Assembly: GCA_002917075.1 (NCBI GenBank)
Contig: NTMA01000008.1
Location: 1,026,838-1,090,837, forward strand
Direction: 5' to 3'
Length of the DNA stretch: 64,000 bases
From: Hawksworthiomyces lignivorus
Taxonomy: Eukaryota; Ascomycota; Sordariomycetes; Ophiostomatales; Ophiostomataceae
Shown: positions 43,985-55,168 of the stretch, piece after piece
Layout: each line of letters opens with the position of its first letter
Position numbering within the stretch: the stretch's first letter is position 1
The notes under the pieces: generated by a model
What the model saw: the letters and a program-made list of their open reading frames with translations, nothing else
Databases searched by the model: none
Told to the model about the DNA's origin: nothing
Translations under genes and position numbers: made by a program

Positions 43985-45883
43985 TTACTCAGTATCCTGC
44001 TTCTTCTGCATCTCGACGGCACCAACGTCCAGATCATCCTCGATATGGCGCACCGGCTGGCTGACTACGGCACTCCAGCGAAAGCGCACTATGTTAGACA
44101 AGGTCTCTCTAGTGCTGACCAGATTTTCCCGCACAATCTGGCGCGTCGGCTTGTGGAAGATGAGCTCGATCTCTTCAAGCGTCTTTCCCTTGGTTTCTGG
44201 CATAAACAGAATCTGGTAGATCCAAGCCACCACGGCAATGCCTCCGTAGAATCCTACCAGCAGACCCGTCGGCGTCATAGCGTCTTGCATAGAGCTGAAG
44301 TTGTAGGTCACAATGAAGGCGCTGAGGAACAGTGTCACGTCTGACGTCGTCATGCCGTAGCTCCGGAGATAGGTTGGGTATACCTCGGATGGGACGACCC
44401 ATGTCAGGCAAGCGTACGAGCCGAAGAAGAGGTTGTAGAGGATCAGGCCCGTGAAGTAGATACCTTCAACCGCAGCTAGTTGTGTCTTCAGATCGAGGTG
44501 GTAGCTGATACCGATCAGCACGAGTCCGATAAAAAAGCCCGGCAGCATGGTGATGGCCCAGAAGCGGCGGCCGAAGCGCTCCATGAACATCACAGCCGGA
44601 ATGGTGCCGAGGAGCAGCGCACCACCGCCAACAAGCGACATGTAGTTGCTTTCAAACTTGTCGAAGCCAATCTGGTTCAAAAGGACAGACAGATAGTACA
44701 GAATAGCGTTGATGCCCGTGAACTGGCCAAAGAATACCATGATGTTGGCATAGACGAAGGACCGGCGCGCGTGCGGCTCACTGGGAAATGGTTAGCATAG
44801 GCGCTTCTTAAGAGGCAGCATATGACGAATCACTGTCCGCTGTAGGATGAACATACGTGAAGAAGTCGAGCCAGGGAAAGCGTTTGTGCGTCGCTCTCCC
44901 GCGCAGTTCCTCCTCTTCGATTTCGACTGCCGCATTCATCAAATAAAACTCTTTGTTGAACTCAAGCGAATCAATGCCGCGGAGCTGCCGCCACACCCGG
45001 TATGCGTCCAGCGTGCGACCCCGATGCAGCAGATAACGCGGACTTTCCGGCAGAAAAAGCATTCTGTGTGTCCATGAATATGTCAGCACATATGATCATA
45101 CATTCGCTAGTTTGCGCCTGCTTCTGATATATCTCATTCTCTGGGCAAATATTCTTGGGATATGACTTACCCGATAAGCATAATGGTCGAGAATACGAGC
45201 GAGGAGCCCAGCATAAATCGCCAGCCGCCGTTGACGTGCGCGAACATGGCCGCCACAGCATACCCGATGACCTCGCCCAGCGCAATGTTCAGCTGGTAGA
45301 AGGACACCAGGTTTCCCCGCAGGCGCCGCTCGACCGTCTCCGCCACATACACAGGCACGGTGCCGCCCTCCAAGCCGACGCCGCAGCCGAGGATCAGCCG
45401 TGCCAGCACAATCATGCCAAAGTTGACGGAGCCTGCCTCGAGAGCGGCACCAATCGTGTACAGGACGCAAGCAAGCACAATAGAGAGCCGGCGGCCCAGT
45501 ATTTCATTGGCAGGACTCAGGATAAGGGCGCCGGCGACAGCTCCCAGTGGCATACCAGAGTTCACCAAGCTATTCTGGTGCGTTGTCAAGTGCAGGTCGT
45601 CTGGCAAGAACAGGTTGGCGCCGCTGATGGTGGACTGGTCCAAGCCAGATAGAAGACCGCCCATCGATGCAAAAGCAACCAGCGCCCATGTGTAATACTT
45701 GGGGTTGCCGAGATTTGCTGAGAACCACGTGCGTGGAGCTGGCGCCTCAGCCAGCTCTCGCTCCATCTCCCCGATAAATCGCACTACCTGCTCATCGCTG
45801 ACTTCTACAACTGCCTCTTGGAGGTCTTTCTTGGTGTGATGTTCAGCATGCTCATGCTGCAGGTCTTTGTCTCCAAGAGCCAT
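43985..45883 (-). CDS. MFS sugar (hexose-type) transporter
   Basis: Exons 45883-45171, 45063-44857 and 44780-43985 give 571 residues. Joins restore STIMLIG-MLFLPESPRYL and WLDFFT-EPHARRSFVYA. Sugar-porter motifs are all present: DQSTISGANLFLP in helix 1, EILGRRLSIVL after helix 2, LARLILGCGVGLEGG, ETVERRLRGNLVSFYQL, PESPRYLLHRGR in the central loop, GQFTGINAILYY in helix 7, ERFGRRFW and PETKGKTLEEIE at the end. Twelve membrane spans are predicted, with long cytoplasmic ends. It should be a proton-coupled importer at the plasma membrane; the exact sugar is not determinable. A TATATAT stretch at about 45990-46000 is a plausible core promoter element. Confidence 0.94.
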
Positions 45884-46857
45884 GGTGACAATCTAAGAGA
45901 GGCAATATTTTCAATGAGGAGTGAATGTAAAAATGGAAGCGGATAGCAGAAGAGAGAAAGATAAAACTAAAGGGACATAAGTAATATCATATATATGTAC
46001 AACGGCCGAGGGTCCGCGGTTCGACGGCGGACTAAACGTAGCACGGAGAACTTGACCATATTTCCTTAGTCAAGAAGCACAATAGCTTAAATTGTCGGAA
46101 AAAATATACTTTTTTGTAATATTACATGGGATCTGCGCTTCGCGTAGCTATTGTTGGGGAGGTACGAGTACGGCGACTGAGCAGCTCCAATGTCTAGAAT
46201 TCATTTCGCCACCTCCACGGCCCCATGGGGACCACTATGGGGTTTCTGTGTGTTGGGTTTGTTTGTGGGTGAACATCGATTGTATTTCCTCTTCGGTCTT
46301 TCTCCAGATGCAGGTGATACAGAAGAACCACATTTATTGTTCCTGAACCCAATTCCTGGTGATTATCTCGCCCTGTCGACGTAGCGGTTAGACCCGCAAA
46401 ATATCGCCACCGGCAAGTTTCTACACATATTACTCGTACGTATGAGTAGCATTTGCGAAACATACCTCTTCACCGAGTGGTGCGCCGAATTGCCGCTAAT
46501 ATGCGCTGCACTGCCGACTGTTTTTACGCTAACGCGCTATAATTATCGCCATAATACCCATCCCTCGACAGCCTTAGCCTGGCTTCTCACTTTTCTCTCT
46601 TTGTTACCTAGGACTCTGTACATCTATGGTAGTCCACCGCAGAATTGGATCCTGCGCCGCGCGTCGACGAATCCGAAGATTAGCCACAAAAGGCAATTTT
46701 GCGCTCGCGTGTTGATTTTCCGTTGTCGCGCCCCGGTCGTTCCGACTTACAAAAAGCTTTTATTGCGCATTCACAAGTAGAAAAAGAAGAATATGTTGCT
46801 GGGCGGTCGAGAAAAGCGGTGGCGGAGTGTTGAAACAAAATAAAATTAGGGAAATCG
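45884..46857. other. Intergenic: MFS transporter upstream region
   Basis: Upstream DNA of the transporter with no other gene recognised. The inverted-repeat element begins right after it. Confidence 0.45.
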
Positions 46858-46866
46858 TTATATGTT
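46858..46866 (+). repeat. Target-site duplication, left copy
   Basis: TTATATGTT directly abutting the left inverted repeat, identical to 47378-47386. Confidence 0.93.
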
Positions 46867-47377
46867 GGGAATTAATGCACGCACCGCCCTTTTTTAATAG
46901 AGGCACCGCCCCCCCCTGCACAATAGTATATTCTGATTGGCCATATCAACTCTAACAGTATTTTTACCTAACTAAGTGACTGAAAATGCACTAACTCATA
47001 CGCAAACATTTTCACTTTCAGTGGACTATTGACAACTGTCTCGCAAGTGTAGTAACCGCGGCCAACCAGGGCAAAATATAAGGTCCTGAAAAAATCGCCG
47101 TTATTCATGTAAAGTAGACGCAAATGGGCACCGGAAAGAGAGGAAGATATACTCGAAATATAGCAGATATATATGCATAATTGTGATTTTTTGTGTATTT
47201 ACTTTGAATTTTTAATCCGAATTTACTACATCTGCCTTAACCTTTTGATGGCTTAGTAAAAAGGCATCTGGTTTGGCCAACTTAGGTAATCTAGTTCGTG
47301 TGACCAATCAGAATATTCTACTGTACAGGGGGGGGCGGTGCCTCTATTAAAAAAGGGCGGTGCGTGCATCAATTCCC
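46867..47377. mobile_element. 511-bp MITE, Mutator-like, with perfect 9-bp target duplication
   Basis: Left terminal inverted repeat 46867-46940 and right repeat 47304-47377 match over 74 bp with about four mismatches (start GGGAATTRATGCACGCACCG). Both include the 8-C run and ATTCTGATTGG. The element is flanked by identical 9-bp direct repeats TTATATGTT (46858-46866 and 47378-47386). Long inverted repeats plus a 9-bp duplication fit Mutator-like elements; hAT would make 8 bp and Tc1 would make TA. The interior is AT-rich and has no transposase, so it is non-autonomous. The near-identical ends suggest recent insertion, about 1 kb upstream of the sugar transporter. Confidence 0.93.
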
Positions 47378-47386
47378 TTATATGTT
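47378..47386 (+). repeat. Target-site duplication, right copy
   Basis: TTATATGTT directly abutting the right inverted repeat, identical to 46858-46866. Confidence 0.93.
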
Positions 47387-48804
47387 GATGATAAGGCACC
47401 TCGTGCTCTTAAAAAATTTTCAAAAAAAAAAATTAAATAAAGACTTCAAAAACACGAACTCCTTTAAATGCAAAACTCCAAAAGAAGTGTCAAACGCTAG
47501 CCAAACTAACGGCCTGATCAACATTTTCTCCGCATAATTTGTAACTGATAATACCGTCGTATTTAACAACCCCGGGACCCTTCTTTAAATTAAACAAGAA
47601 TTTTAGGTTTGTTGCCAATCGATCCTGCAGCTGTTATCCTACAAAGCATACAATCGTCTCCTAGAATATTCTTAGTTTTGGCTACACAGCTTGTAACAGC
47701 TCGCTAGCTTGATGCTGCATCATTTTAAGGGATACTGGTGAGCTGACGTAGGTTCATCTTAAATGGCCGGGAGGGCTACGAAGGCTTACTGGTGCGAGAG
47801 TTTTGAGCTGGACGCGAGGTTACAGCTTCCTCAGCAATTTGAAAGCAGATGAGGATGTTCCTTTTGTTGATGTTTCGTGCCTTCTGGTCCACTTGATTAC
47901 TAACTAATTACTTCTTTGGCTATTAGAGTTTGTGTATTTCGAACTCAAAGCTCGAGACAGGGGAAATATCCAAGCTACATGAACATACAACAGAGAAAGA
48001 GTATTTCTATTTGAACATAAAAATTCTCCACTTTTATGAAGATACAAATTTATTATTATTTGATCTGATTGTAAGGGACCGCAGGAAATCTACTGTTTTG
48101 ATTTTGAGATAGCGCAAAATATGTACTGAGTCGTAGGCGTGAGGACCCACTGCGCAGTGCTGTAGAGATGTGATGGCTTTTGCTATCTGAAGCTATTCTA
48201 CGCTCTCTCACCGCCCTGTGGTCACGCAAAAGGGGGGCCAGACTTCTTACTCCTTTTACCACCTAGATAGAACAGGCAGGCACATGAATACACACATTCT
48301 GAACAGATGCTGCTTCCGAACAGAGCAGAGGCCATTCGTGGGAACAAAAGCAAAGTCAATTAATTGTGAATTGGTTGAGAACAGAAAAAGGCCGGCCGTA
48401 GGCCAGAGGCCGACCCGGCCCCAAGACTACTGCAGTCACATCACATAACTTAACCAACTACACAGCAAGGGAGGCAACTTCATTCACTACCTGAGGCAAG
48501 AAGGCTAAGCCACCCCCAGATCAGCCTTCGCAAGGCTGCTATGGGCTGGTCAGCTTAGTTGTGGTGGTCTTGGTGGTTAGGTAGAGCCGAGGGGCTAGCC
48601 CGTCTCGCTCTCAGTATCTAGTGTTGTATGAAATCTAAGAGCTGTTTCTTCTCGGATTTTTTTACCTTCAACTGCTGACAACCTGATCTTCAATAATGTT
48701 AACTTAGTAAATAAAAGGAGTATATTTGTGTTTATTAATTTTATATTAATTATTAACATTTTTGGTAGGATGATTAACGTTTAGAAGTCAAAATACCTGG
48801 GCGA
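47387..48804. other. Intergenic between MITE and LINE relic
   Basis: AT-rich with no gene. A GC-rich patch with GGCCGG/CCGGCC arms lies at about 48390-48422. The segment 48500-48590 contains imperfect inverted words around TAAGC and CAGCC, but I cannot assign it. Confidence 0.4.
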
Positions 48805-48824
48805 ATTATTATTATTATTATTAG
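48805..48824 (-). repeat. (TAA)n tail
   Basis: Six to seven ATT triplets on the plus strand, reading as TAA repeats at the 3' end of the LINE relic. Confidence 0.8.
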
Positions 48825-50110
48825 TTTTAAACGTCGCCGTCGACTGCATATAGCAGGTCTTACACACTTACCTAGGGGTATGCGATGGGAGGGGCGGGTA
48901 TTCATTCCCTCCAAATCTTGTATCACAAGGAAGCCACGCATATGCGTCCGGCCGCTCTCTTCCTCCTCCGACTGAGTGAGCATCTCGGCTATCTGGTGTC
49001 TGCCTTGTCTGTCTAATGATTTTACAAGCCTTTGAACTAGTCTGAGTCTGTTCTTAGTATAGAATATTACGGTGCTATGTATAGCTGGCGCTGTCGGTTT
49101 GACGGCTTCGTCTTTTAGATGAAGATGCTCGGTCTCGGCAGTGGTCAGATAATAGCCGAAAAGAACAAAAAAAAAAAACTTTGAAGGGTTGCGAAGAAGA
49201 AAGGAGAGGAATGTGCGCCTTCGATCTGGATCTTCTGGAATTTTCCGGACCTTTAGGCGGTGCGCATCGTTATTCAACGGATGCTGGCGTAGTCAGCAGT
49301 GGACTAAGTGTTCTGGGGCGGTGGCGTCGCCACAAGCACATTGTCCATTGCAGTTGGAATTAGGGTGATATGTGTTGTGATACCAGGCGTAGTCTCCGTG
49401 TCCTGTCCTTGTGGCGTGGCAGGTGTGGAGAGCTCGTCTGGGAAGTGAGAGCTCTGGGAGGTAAGTGAGATTGTATGTTAGATTCCATCGTAATATGGTA
49501 GGCTCATTTCATGCCTACCACGCGGTTGCTGTGTTTGTAATGTGATCGCCGTAGATGGATTTAACTCCGCTTAGACTTGGGGTGAATCCCGAGTCGGATG
49601 TCGGTTCGCCTGTTAACGTGGAGTGGTAGGCAAGACAGTTGGCTTTTTCGTTGCCGGGGATACCTTGGTGTTCGGGATACCATTTAATCATGGTAGGATC
49701 TTGGTCTAGAGTCTATGAAGCTCGAGAAAGGCCTACTGTGACGAGTCGGGCCGCTTCCACACGCACACTAGATAACCGAAGTGCTGTCAATGCATAGCCA
49801 GATATGGCCATTGCTGGTGATCTAGCGTTCTGCAATGGTAGCTTCGAGGCCGCGGAGTGTTCCGATTGCCTCAGTGTCAAAGACGTGTGAGTAGTTATGG
49901 ATACGGTCTCCTCCGTGACGGAGTTCTTCTCCTCCGCGGTTGACCGTAAACCCGTATGCTACTTTGTGGGAGCCGTTCTGGGTGTGCTCTGAGCCGTCTG
50001 AATACAGGAGGTGGTCCTGAGCGGGTAGTGTTTGTAGCCATGTGAGGAAGTCTTTAGCGGCCTCTTCTTTGATTTTTGTTTCTGTCGGGTTCGTTTTGTA
50101 TCATAATGGT
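48805..50110 (-). mobile_element. Decayed 3' end of an I-like LINE (RNase H, CCHC end, (TAA)n tail)
   Basis: On the minus strand the segment reads, from about 50060 downward, KEEAAKDFLTWLQTLP, then LLYSDGSEHTQNGS (RNase H Asp), VFDTEAIGTLRGLEA (Glu) and CIDSTS (Asp), so the RNase H acidic triad is recognisable. Further on come WYPEHQGIPGNEKANCLA and a zinc-finger-like CNGQCACGDATAPEHLVHC, both usual at the C-terminus of RNase-H-bearing non-LTR retrotransposon ORF2. It is broken by several stops and frame changes. A (TAA)6 run on the minus strand ends the relic at 48805-48824, like the TAA tails of I-clade LINEs. The reverse transcriptase part is absent, so the copy is 5'-truncated. Confidence 0.8.
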
Positions 50111-50275
50111 AGCTGGGTGGGGGCGGGCAGTACGCCATTATTACAATTTTCTTTTCTAAATGACATTCTGGAATGAAGTACCGAAACATCCAAACAACCA
50201 ACTATATACAAAAGAACAAAAAAACAATCCTGGGAACTAAGATTTTTGGAATCTAGAGACCGTCTGGTCTTCAAA

Positions 50276-52153
50276 TTAACCCATGAACAATCGCCCACTC
50301 GCATCCCGGTGCAATGTCACGTCCGTCTTCTTGGCCACCTCCAGCATCTCCTCTGCTGTATCCGGTATTACATGACCATGGGCCGGCAGCTTGGCAACTG
50401 ACAGATCGATAAACAGTGCCGGAAGGCTCTCCGTCTTGAAATAGTCAGCGCGTATGTGCGCCGTCTGCCACACAACTGACAGAAACATCACCAAGGCCAT
50501 AACGAGCACTGCTACAGGTAGGGCCATCCAGTCCCACGACACGCTGACAAAGGTGTCAGACGTGTAAGTAGTGCCACTGACCACGGTGCTGCCTGACGAG
50601 CCAGGGTCTGTACGAATAACAGTGGTCAGGCTGGTGGCGAGGGAATTCATGATCCAGCCGACGGCGCCGCCCTCAGCATCTGGCAGCGTCAACGTTGAGT
50701 TCTGGTATAGCACGTTGTTGAACGCATCATAGATGACTTCGACAATATCCGAGCTGAAATTGAATGAGTCTTCATCGTCCGTTCCCTGTCCCACGAGGGA
50801 CGTGATCACGAAGTTCTGCATGGGCTGCCAGGATAGATTGGACACGCTGTAGCTGCCTCCACCTGTTTTCGAAGTAGAGTTTTTGGAAAAAACACCACCA
50901 TCTTCGGGGCCTGGCGTCATGGTTAGGCCATTGAGCGAAGTGCCGGTCGTCACAATCTTGCTGGCAGCGTCGGGCGTCGAAGCGTTGGGAAACGTGGACA
51001 CAACAGTCTCGCTCAGGTTGCCGTTGATCATGGTGTCGCGCAGAGTCTGTACGCACATGTACAAGCTACACGTGTAGGCACTTGCTGCGGTATTGTTCAA
51101 GGGGAACATGAAACCCATGCGCGTAATCTCGTTGCCGTATGTCGATGGAGGCAGACTTGCGGCGGCGCCCTTGTTGCTGTCGTACTCCGAAATATTAACT
51201 GCTGCGGCCATCCCCAACATGGAGAGAGTTGATAGTCCCCCGCCGGGCAAAGTGTATATGCATTGTCCAGTCTTTGCTTGGCACTTGATGGACACGTCCT
51301 TGCTGCTGTCGACGCACTGGTTGCACACCGCTAGGGTGGCATAGTCGGGCCACGTGCAGTTGCCGGTGACGCAGCTAGCCGTGACGGTGTTCCTCTCCGG
51401 CCCCCCACTGCTGTATATGGCGGTATAGAGACCGCCTTTGAATACCGAGTCTACTAACTTCTCTGCACGGATGCTCCCCGTAGTGTACGCATCGTAAGTG
51501 GCTGTGCGTGGTATGGTGGCTGCGATTGTCGTGCTGTTGTTGAGCACCAGTTGGCGAGTCTCGTACTTGACCAGCTGCTGAGTAAACGCGCCGACAAATG
51601 GCATTGCCAGTACCAGCACAGAGCTGAGTGCTGCTGTGCTGGTGAAGAGCATAATAGGCCGCAGACAGAGCAGCTTGAGGGCGCCAAACGGGCCATGGCT
51701 AGCATCGTCGATGACGGCAAAATCTTTCAGCGGCTGTGGAAGAGCATGGCCAGATCGGTTGGGCGAGAACCAGTTCCACTTGGCTTGACCGATAATCTCA
51801 GACACGGTATAGCCGATAGCCACCGTAAACACCTGAGTCAGAACTGATATGATCGTATTGAGGTTGATGTGGTATCGAAAGTTTGGGAGCCTCGAGTTGT
51901 TGTATTTCGCGAGCACGACATATATGCCGACGACCGCCGCCACGCCGACGACCAGTGCCAGAAGCTCCAGGATCCAGGCGAGGAAACCCGATTTCCGCGG
52001 CGCACGTGGTACGTGACCACCTTGTGGTTTTGCTGCTGCCACTGTCGGCTGTTGTCCGTAGGGGATGTTCTCAATGTAATCGGCGCCGTTCATATGGATG
52101 CCAGCCTGGAGTGGATATGACTCACTGCTGTTGTTGTATACCTGCATGTTCAT
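50276..52153 (-). CDS. DUF3176 membrane protein
   Basis: Single exon of 625 residues. The ATG at 52153 (MNMQVYNNSSE) is chosen because the upstream extension of the frame has no ATG. The DUF3176 core is clear: FLAWILELLALVVGVAAVVG, then LNTIISVLTQVFTVAIGYTV, then EIIGQAKWNWFS. It continues with a third and fourth span (LKLLCLRPIMLFTSTAALSS; VLVLAMPFVGAF), a large ectodomain with paired cysteines and about 14 N-glycosylation sequons (CVTGNCTWPDYATLAVCNQC is typical), a last span (MALPVAVLVMALVMFLSVVW) and a short tail. It is abundant in filamentous fungi and of unknown function; the topology suggests a plasma-membrane surface protein or sensor. A TATTTATA element lies at about 52299-52307 (minus strand). 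Confidence 0.9.
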   Translation of the reverse strand: MNMQVYNNSSESYPLQAGIHMNGADYIENIPYGQQPTVAAAKPQGGHVPRAPRKSGFLAWILELLALVVGVAAVVGIYVVLAKYNNSRLPNFRYHINLNTIISVLTQVFTVAIGYTVSEIIGQAKWNWFSPNRSGHALPQPLKDFAVIDDASHGPFGALKLLCLRPIMLFTSTAALSSVLVLAMPFVGAFTQQLVKYETRQLVLNNSTTIAATIPRTATYDAYTTGSIRAEKLVDSVFKGGLYTAIYSSGGPERNTVTASCVTGNCTWPDYATLAVCNQCVDSSKDVSIKCQAKTGQCIYTLPGGGLSTLSMLGMAAAVNISEYDSNKGAAASLPPSTYGNEITRMGFMFPLNNTAASAYTCSLYMCVQTLRDTMINGNLSETVVSTFPNASTPDAASKIVTTGTSLNGLTMTPGPEDGGVFSKNSTSKTGGGSYSVSNLSWQPMQNFVITSLVGQGTDDEDSFNFSSDIVEVIYDAFNNVLYQNSTLTLPDAEGGAVGWIMNSLATSLTTVIRTDPGSSGSTVVSGTTYTSDTFVSVSWDWMALPVAVLVMALVMFLSVVWQTAHIRADYFKTESLPALFIDLSVAKLPAHGHVIPDTAEEMLEVAKKTDVTLHRDASGRLFMG

Positions 52154-55100
52154 GATGGCACGAAAAGAGATGGGAGAAGATTTCTTCAAAATATGTATCA
52201 CGAAATCAAACGTGGGCAACAGCAGTATTGGGGAGTTGACAGCAGAAGAGGGAACGCTCTGTCACGGTGGCTGAGGACGGGTAGCCACGATAAACAATGA
52301 TGATATAAATACAAGTCATTCACTTCGAGGATCACTATCGAGGGATTCTGATCCTCGTCATAATGCGTCGCGCCTTTTGAAGAGTATCCGTTTATGATGC
52401 GGCTCTGTTCGTAGTGTTAGGAGAATGGCTGTGCATTTTCTGTGCAGAGATTTCATTTCAGGGGCCGAGACGGTGACAGCTCTCGCCGAGTCTGCCTTTT
52501 TTTTCTTTTGCTTCTGGCTCGTTCCCGTCCCTTTCCCCTTCGTCTTCCCCCCTATTTTATTTTTATTTTTACATCTTCTTAGGCTCGTTGATCCACCCCC
52601 AGATCCCACGTCTGCCCGTTTCTCGTTGCCAATTTCCTCCATGGCCCTCACAGAGAAAACACACAGCAGCTGGGGAACCATACCGCTGCCACACCAGTAA
52701 TCGGAATGTGTTCGGCTAGTTTCAACGCTGTGACTCCAACCTGACCTGCTTGGACACTAGGCGCAAAAACTACGTGCCAACTAATTGTGTGCAGCCAGAA
52801 GCGAGGAATCGAGCAGAAGAAATTTAAGATGAAGCGTAAAAGTACCAATTACGAAGTCAGCAATGCCTGCCATGATGTCTCTAGCGCCACAGGGTCTGCT
52901 GCGCATGTGCATCCAGCGGTTTTTTTTTCTTTCTTGTCGGCTTCTGCTCAGCTGTTCTGCAATTATCCGGCTATTCGGAATTGTTTGTCGCAGTGTGTGT
53001 GTGGTTCTGGGGGTATTCATAGAGGAAAGAAAAGAAATGAAAAGAAATGAAAACTATAGCTCCGCTTTATTGCCGAATGTTCAGCCGCATTCCGTCTCTC
53101 TGGCTAGTTAAGCCTTTTGCAGTTTGATATGGGTAATCCTTTCTTTCTAAAAATTCCCGCTGTTCTCTATTATTATATGCCGTATGCTTTACTGAACGCA
53201 AACTCCAATTCAGTGTCACTCTTGTATGGCAGGCCTCTACACAAGGGCACGCAAACACTGCTGGAATTGATAAGAGTTTTACCGCGCAGATAGTTGCTAT
53301 CTTCCAAGATGTGCTGCGAAGACATCTGTCAACCACACTCCGGTATAACCGACATCTGTTAGTTCTCACCCCACGGAGCCTAACCAATTTGAATGTTGAG
53401 ATGGCCACGCTAAAGCCAAGTCGCCTAGTACTCCGTATATCATCACTGTCAAAAACGCCTATCAATAATCTTTTCAGCCTTGTTCAGTGCTCCACACCCT
53501 GCGCTTCCCCTCAAATTTGCTCTCCTTTGGCCAATGCCCTCATGAATTGCTGGTGCAATCTCCTTGCCGAACCAAATACTGAATCCTGCCAAGAAAATTT
53601 ACGAGGTAGTGCCGCAGCGGTAGACATGGGGGAGTATTCAGGATGCCTAGATTGTCCAGGAAAAGAACAAGGCGGAAGGGCTTCTATCGAAGAGCCGCTT
53701 CTTTTATCTACAGCGAATCTTAGGATATTCACGACGAAAGACAATTTCTTCACGCACAAGTCGCAGCACCGTGCAGACTACGGTGGCTACTCTGGTGTCG
53801 ACCCACTTATTCGTGCCTCGACCCACTTATTTGGATACCCAATTCTGTTGCGGGCCCCCACGTGACCTAGCAGAGCTTTTTAGCCCAGGCAGTGGCCCCT
53901 GCCACAAATTCACTGCACCATCTTCCCACACAACGTCTGGTGGTGTAGCCCAAAGAGGGTGTGACCAACGAGCTCTCATACCACATGGGTGAAACTGAAC
54001 ACAGTACTTCCTGTAGCCAAGTGGCGGTCTGATACTTTACTTTCTGTCAAGGGTGCTGCAAAAAGTCAATATATCCACTTGGATGCCTGGCATCGTCTAA
54101 AGCTTAGCTTCGGTGTTCAAAAAGCTTGTCTTTCTTGGAAATGGCAATCATTATTTTCGACAATGTGATCAATCATAGCGCATACTCAACCGCCAAGATG
54201 GCTGTAGTCTGGACCAGCGCGGCTAGTAACTGCGCCAGGTGTCAAAAAACGTTGCCCAGATCTCAAATCCGTCTCATTTCCTTCGCTTATTTTGATGCGC
54301 CTTGCTTGGCCCTGTGGGGTACACCCACAAACATTGGAATTGGAAATTCAGGGGTCTTTGACCCACCAGGCGATTTTCTGTCGGGTATGGCGCTGAACTT
54401 CGGGTTCAACCGCTGCGCCACGCATTCTTGTGTCGTACCGTTTACGTAGTACTCATAGCAGTCTTCTCTCGTTTCAGTGGCACCATTTAGCAAGAGAAAA
54501 CAGCTAGAAGAAAACAGCTGCCAACGCTACAGGATATGTCTGTAGTTACTCCGTAGGCCAGTTTCTAACAATATCTAATAATAGGTTTAGTACAAAGGTA
54601 CAAAGGTACAGAGTAGAATTGCACAAGCTTCGCTTTGATTCAGGCTCGACTTCGTTTTCAGTGAAAAAGCGTTGTCTCTATGTACCTAGACAAGGATTTC
54701 TCATCTCTATAGATTGTGTGCCGTTGTTGGTCATTTGGTACATCCTCATTAGCGAAACGGGCTGACCCCTCGACTCTACCCAACAACCAAGACTACAACT
54801 CACTAACATCACCTTGAAAACCTTTATGGGACTGATCCTGACTTCTAATATTACTCTGTCAAAAATTACTAAACAACAAACCTCAACTTAATTGCCACAG
54901 GGCGAACACAATACACCATAAGAATCTAGCGTTCCACAGACTGTTCTTCCTGCCTCGCTTGTATCAACTTCCAGGTGGCGCGTCTCATTAACAAGTTCAA
55001 ACAATGTAACAGCACGTCACATTTCTTTTAATAATTCGTAGCCCGACATTAAAGACTAACCACCTATTCCGTAGGCCGTGAGCTTTTATTGTCTTTCCAT

Positions 55101-55168
55101 CTTTTTGAGAGAGGTCGGAAAACGTAGTACGTTTGTAAAATTATGATGTATAAAATGGCCGTCTTCAA
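52154..55168. other. Intergenic between DUF3176 gene and GPI protein gene
   Basis: 3 kb without a supportable gene. Pyrimidine-rich DNA lies at 52495-52580, GAAATGAAAA repeats near 53030-53050, a direct repeat TCGACCCACTTATT at about 53798 and 53818, and AAAGGTAC repeats near 54593-54612. Several short frames exist but none has a motif. Confidence 0.45.

Noticed and set aside
48385..48425. GC-rich GGCCGG...CCGGCC arms as a terminator or tRNA-derived element
   Set aside because: A short imperfect stem with no further structure; not enough to name.
52154..52219. Upstream extension of the DUF3176 frame
   Set aside because: Begins at TTG; the first ATG is at 52153, well before the conserved domain.
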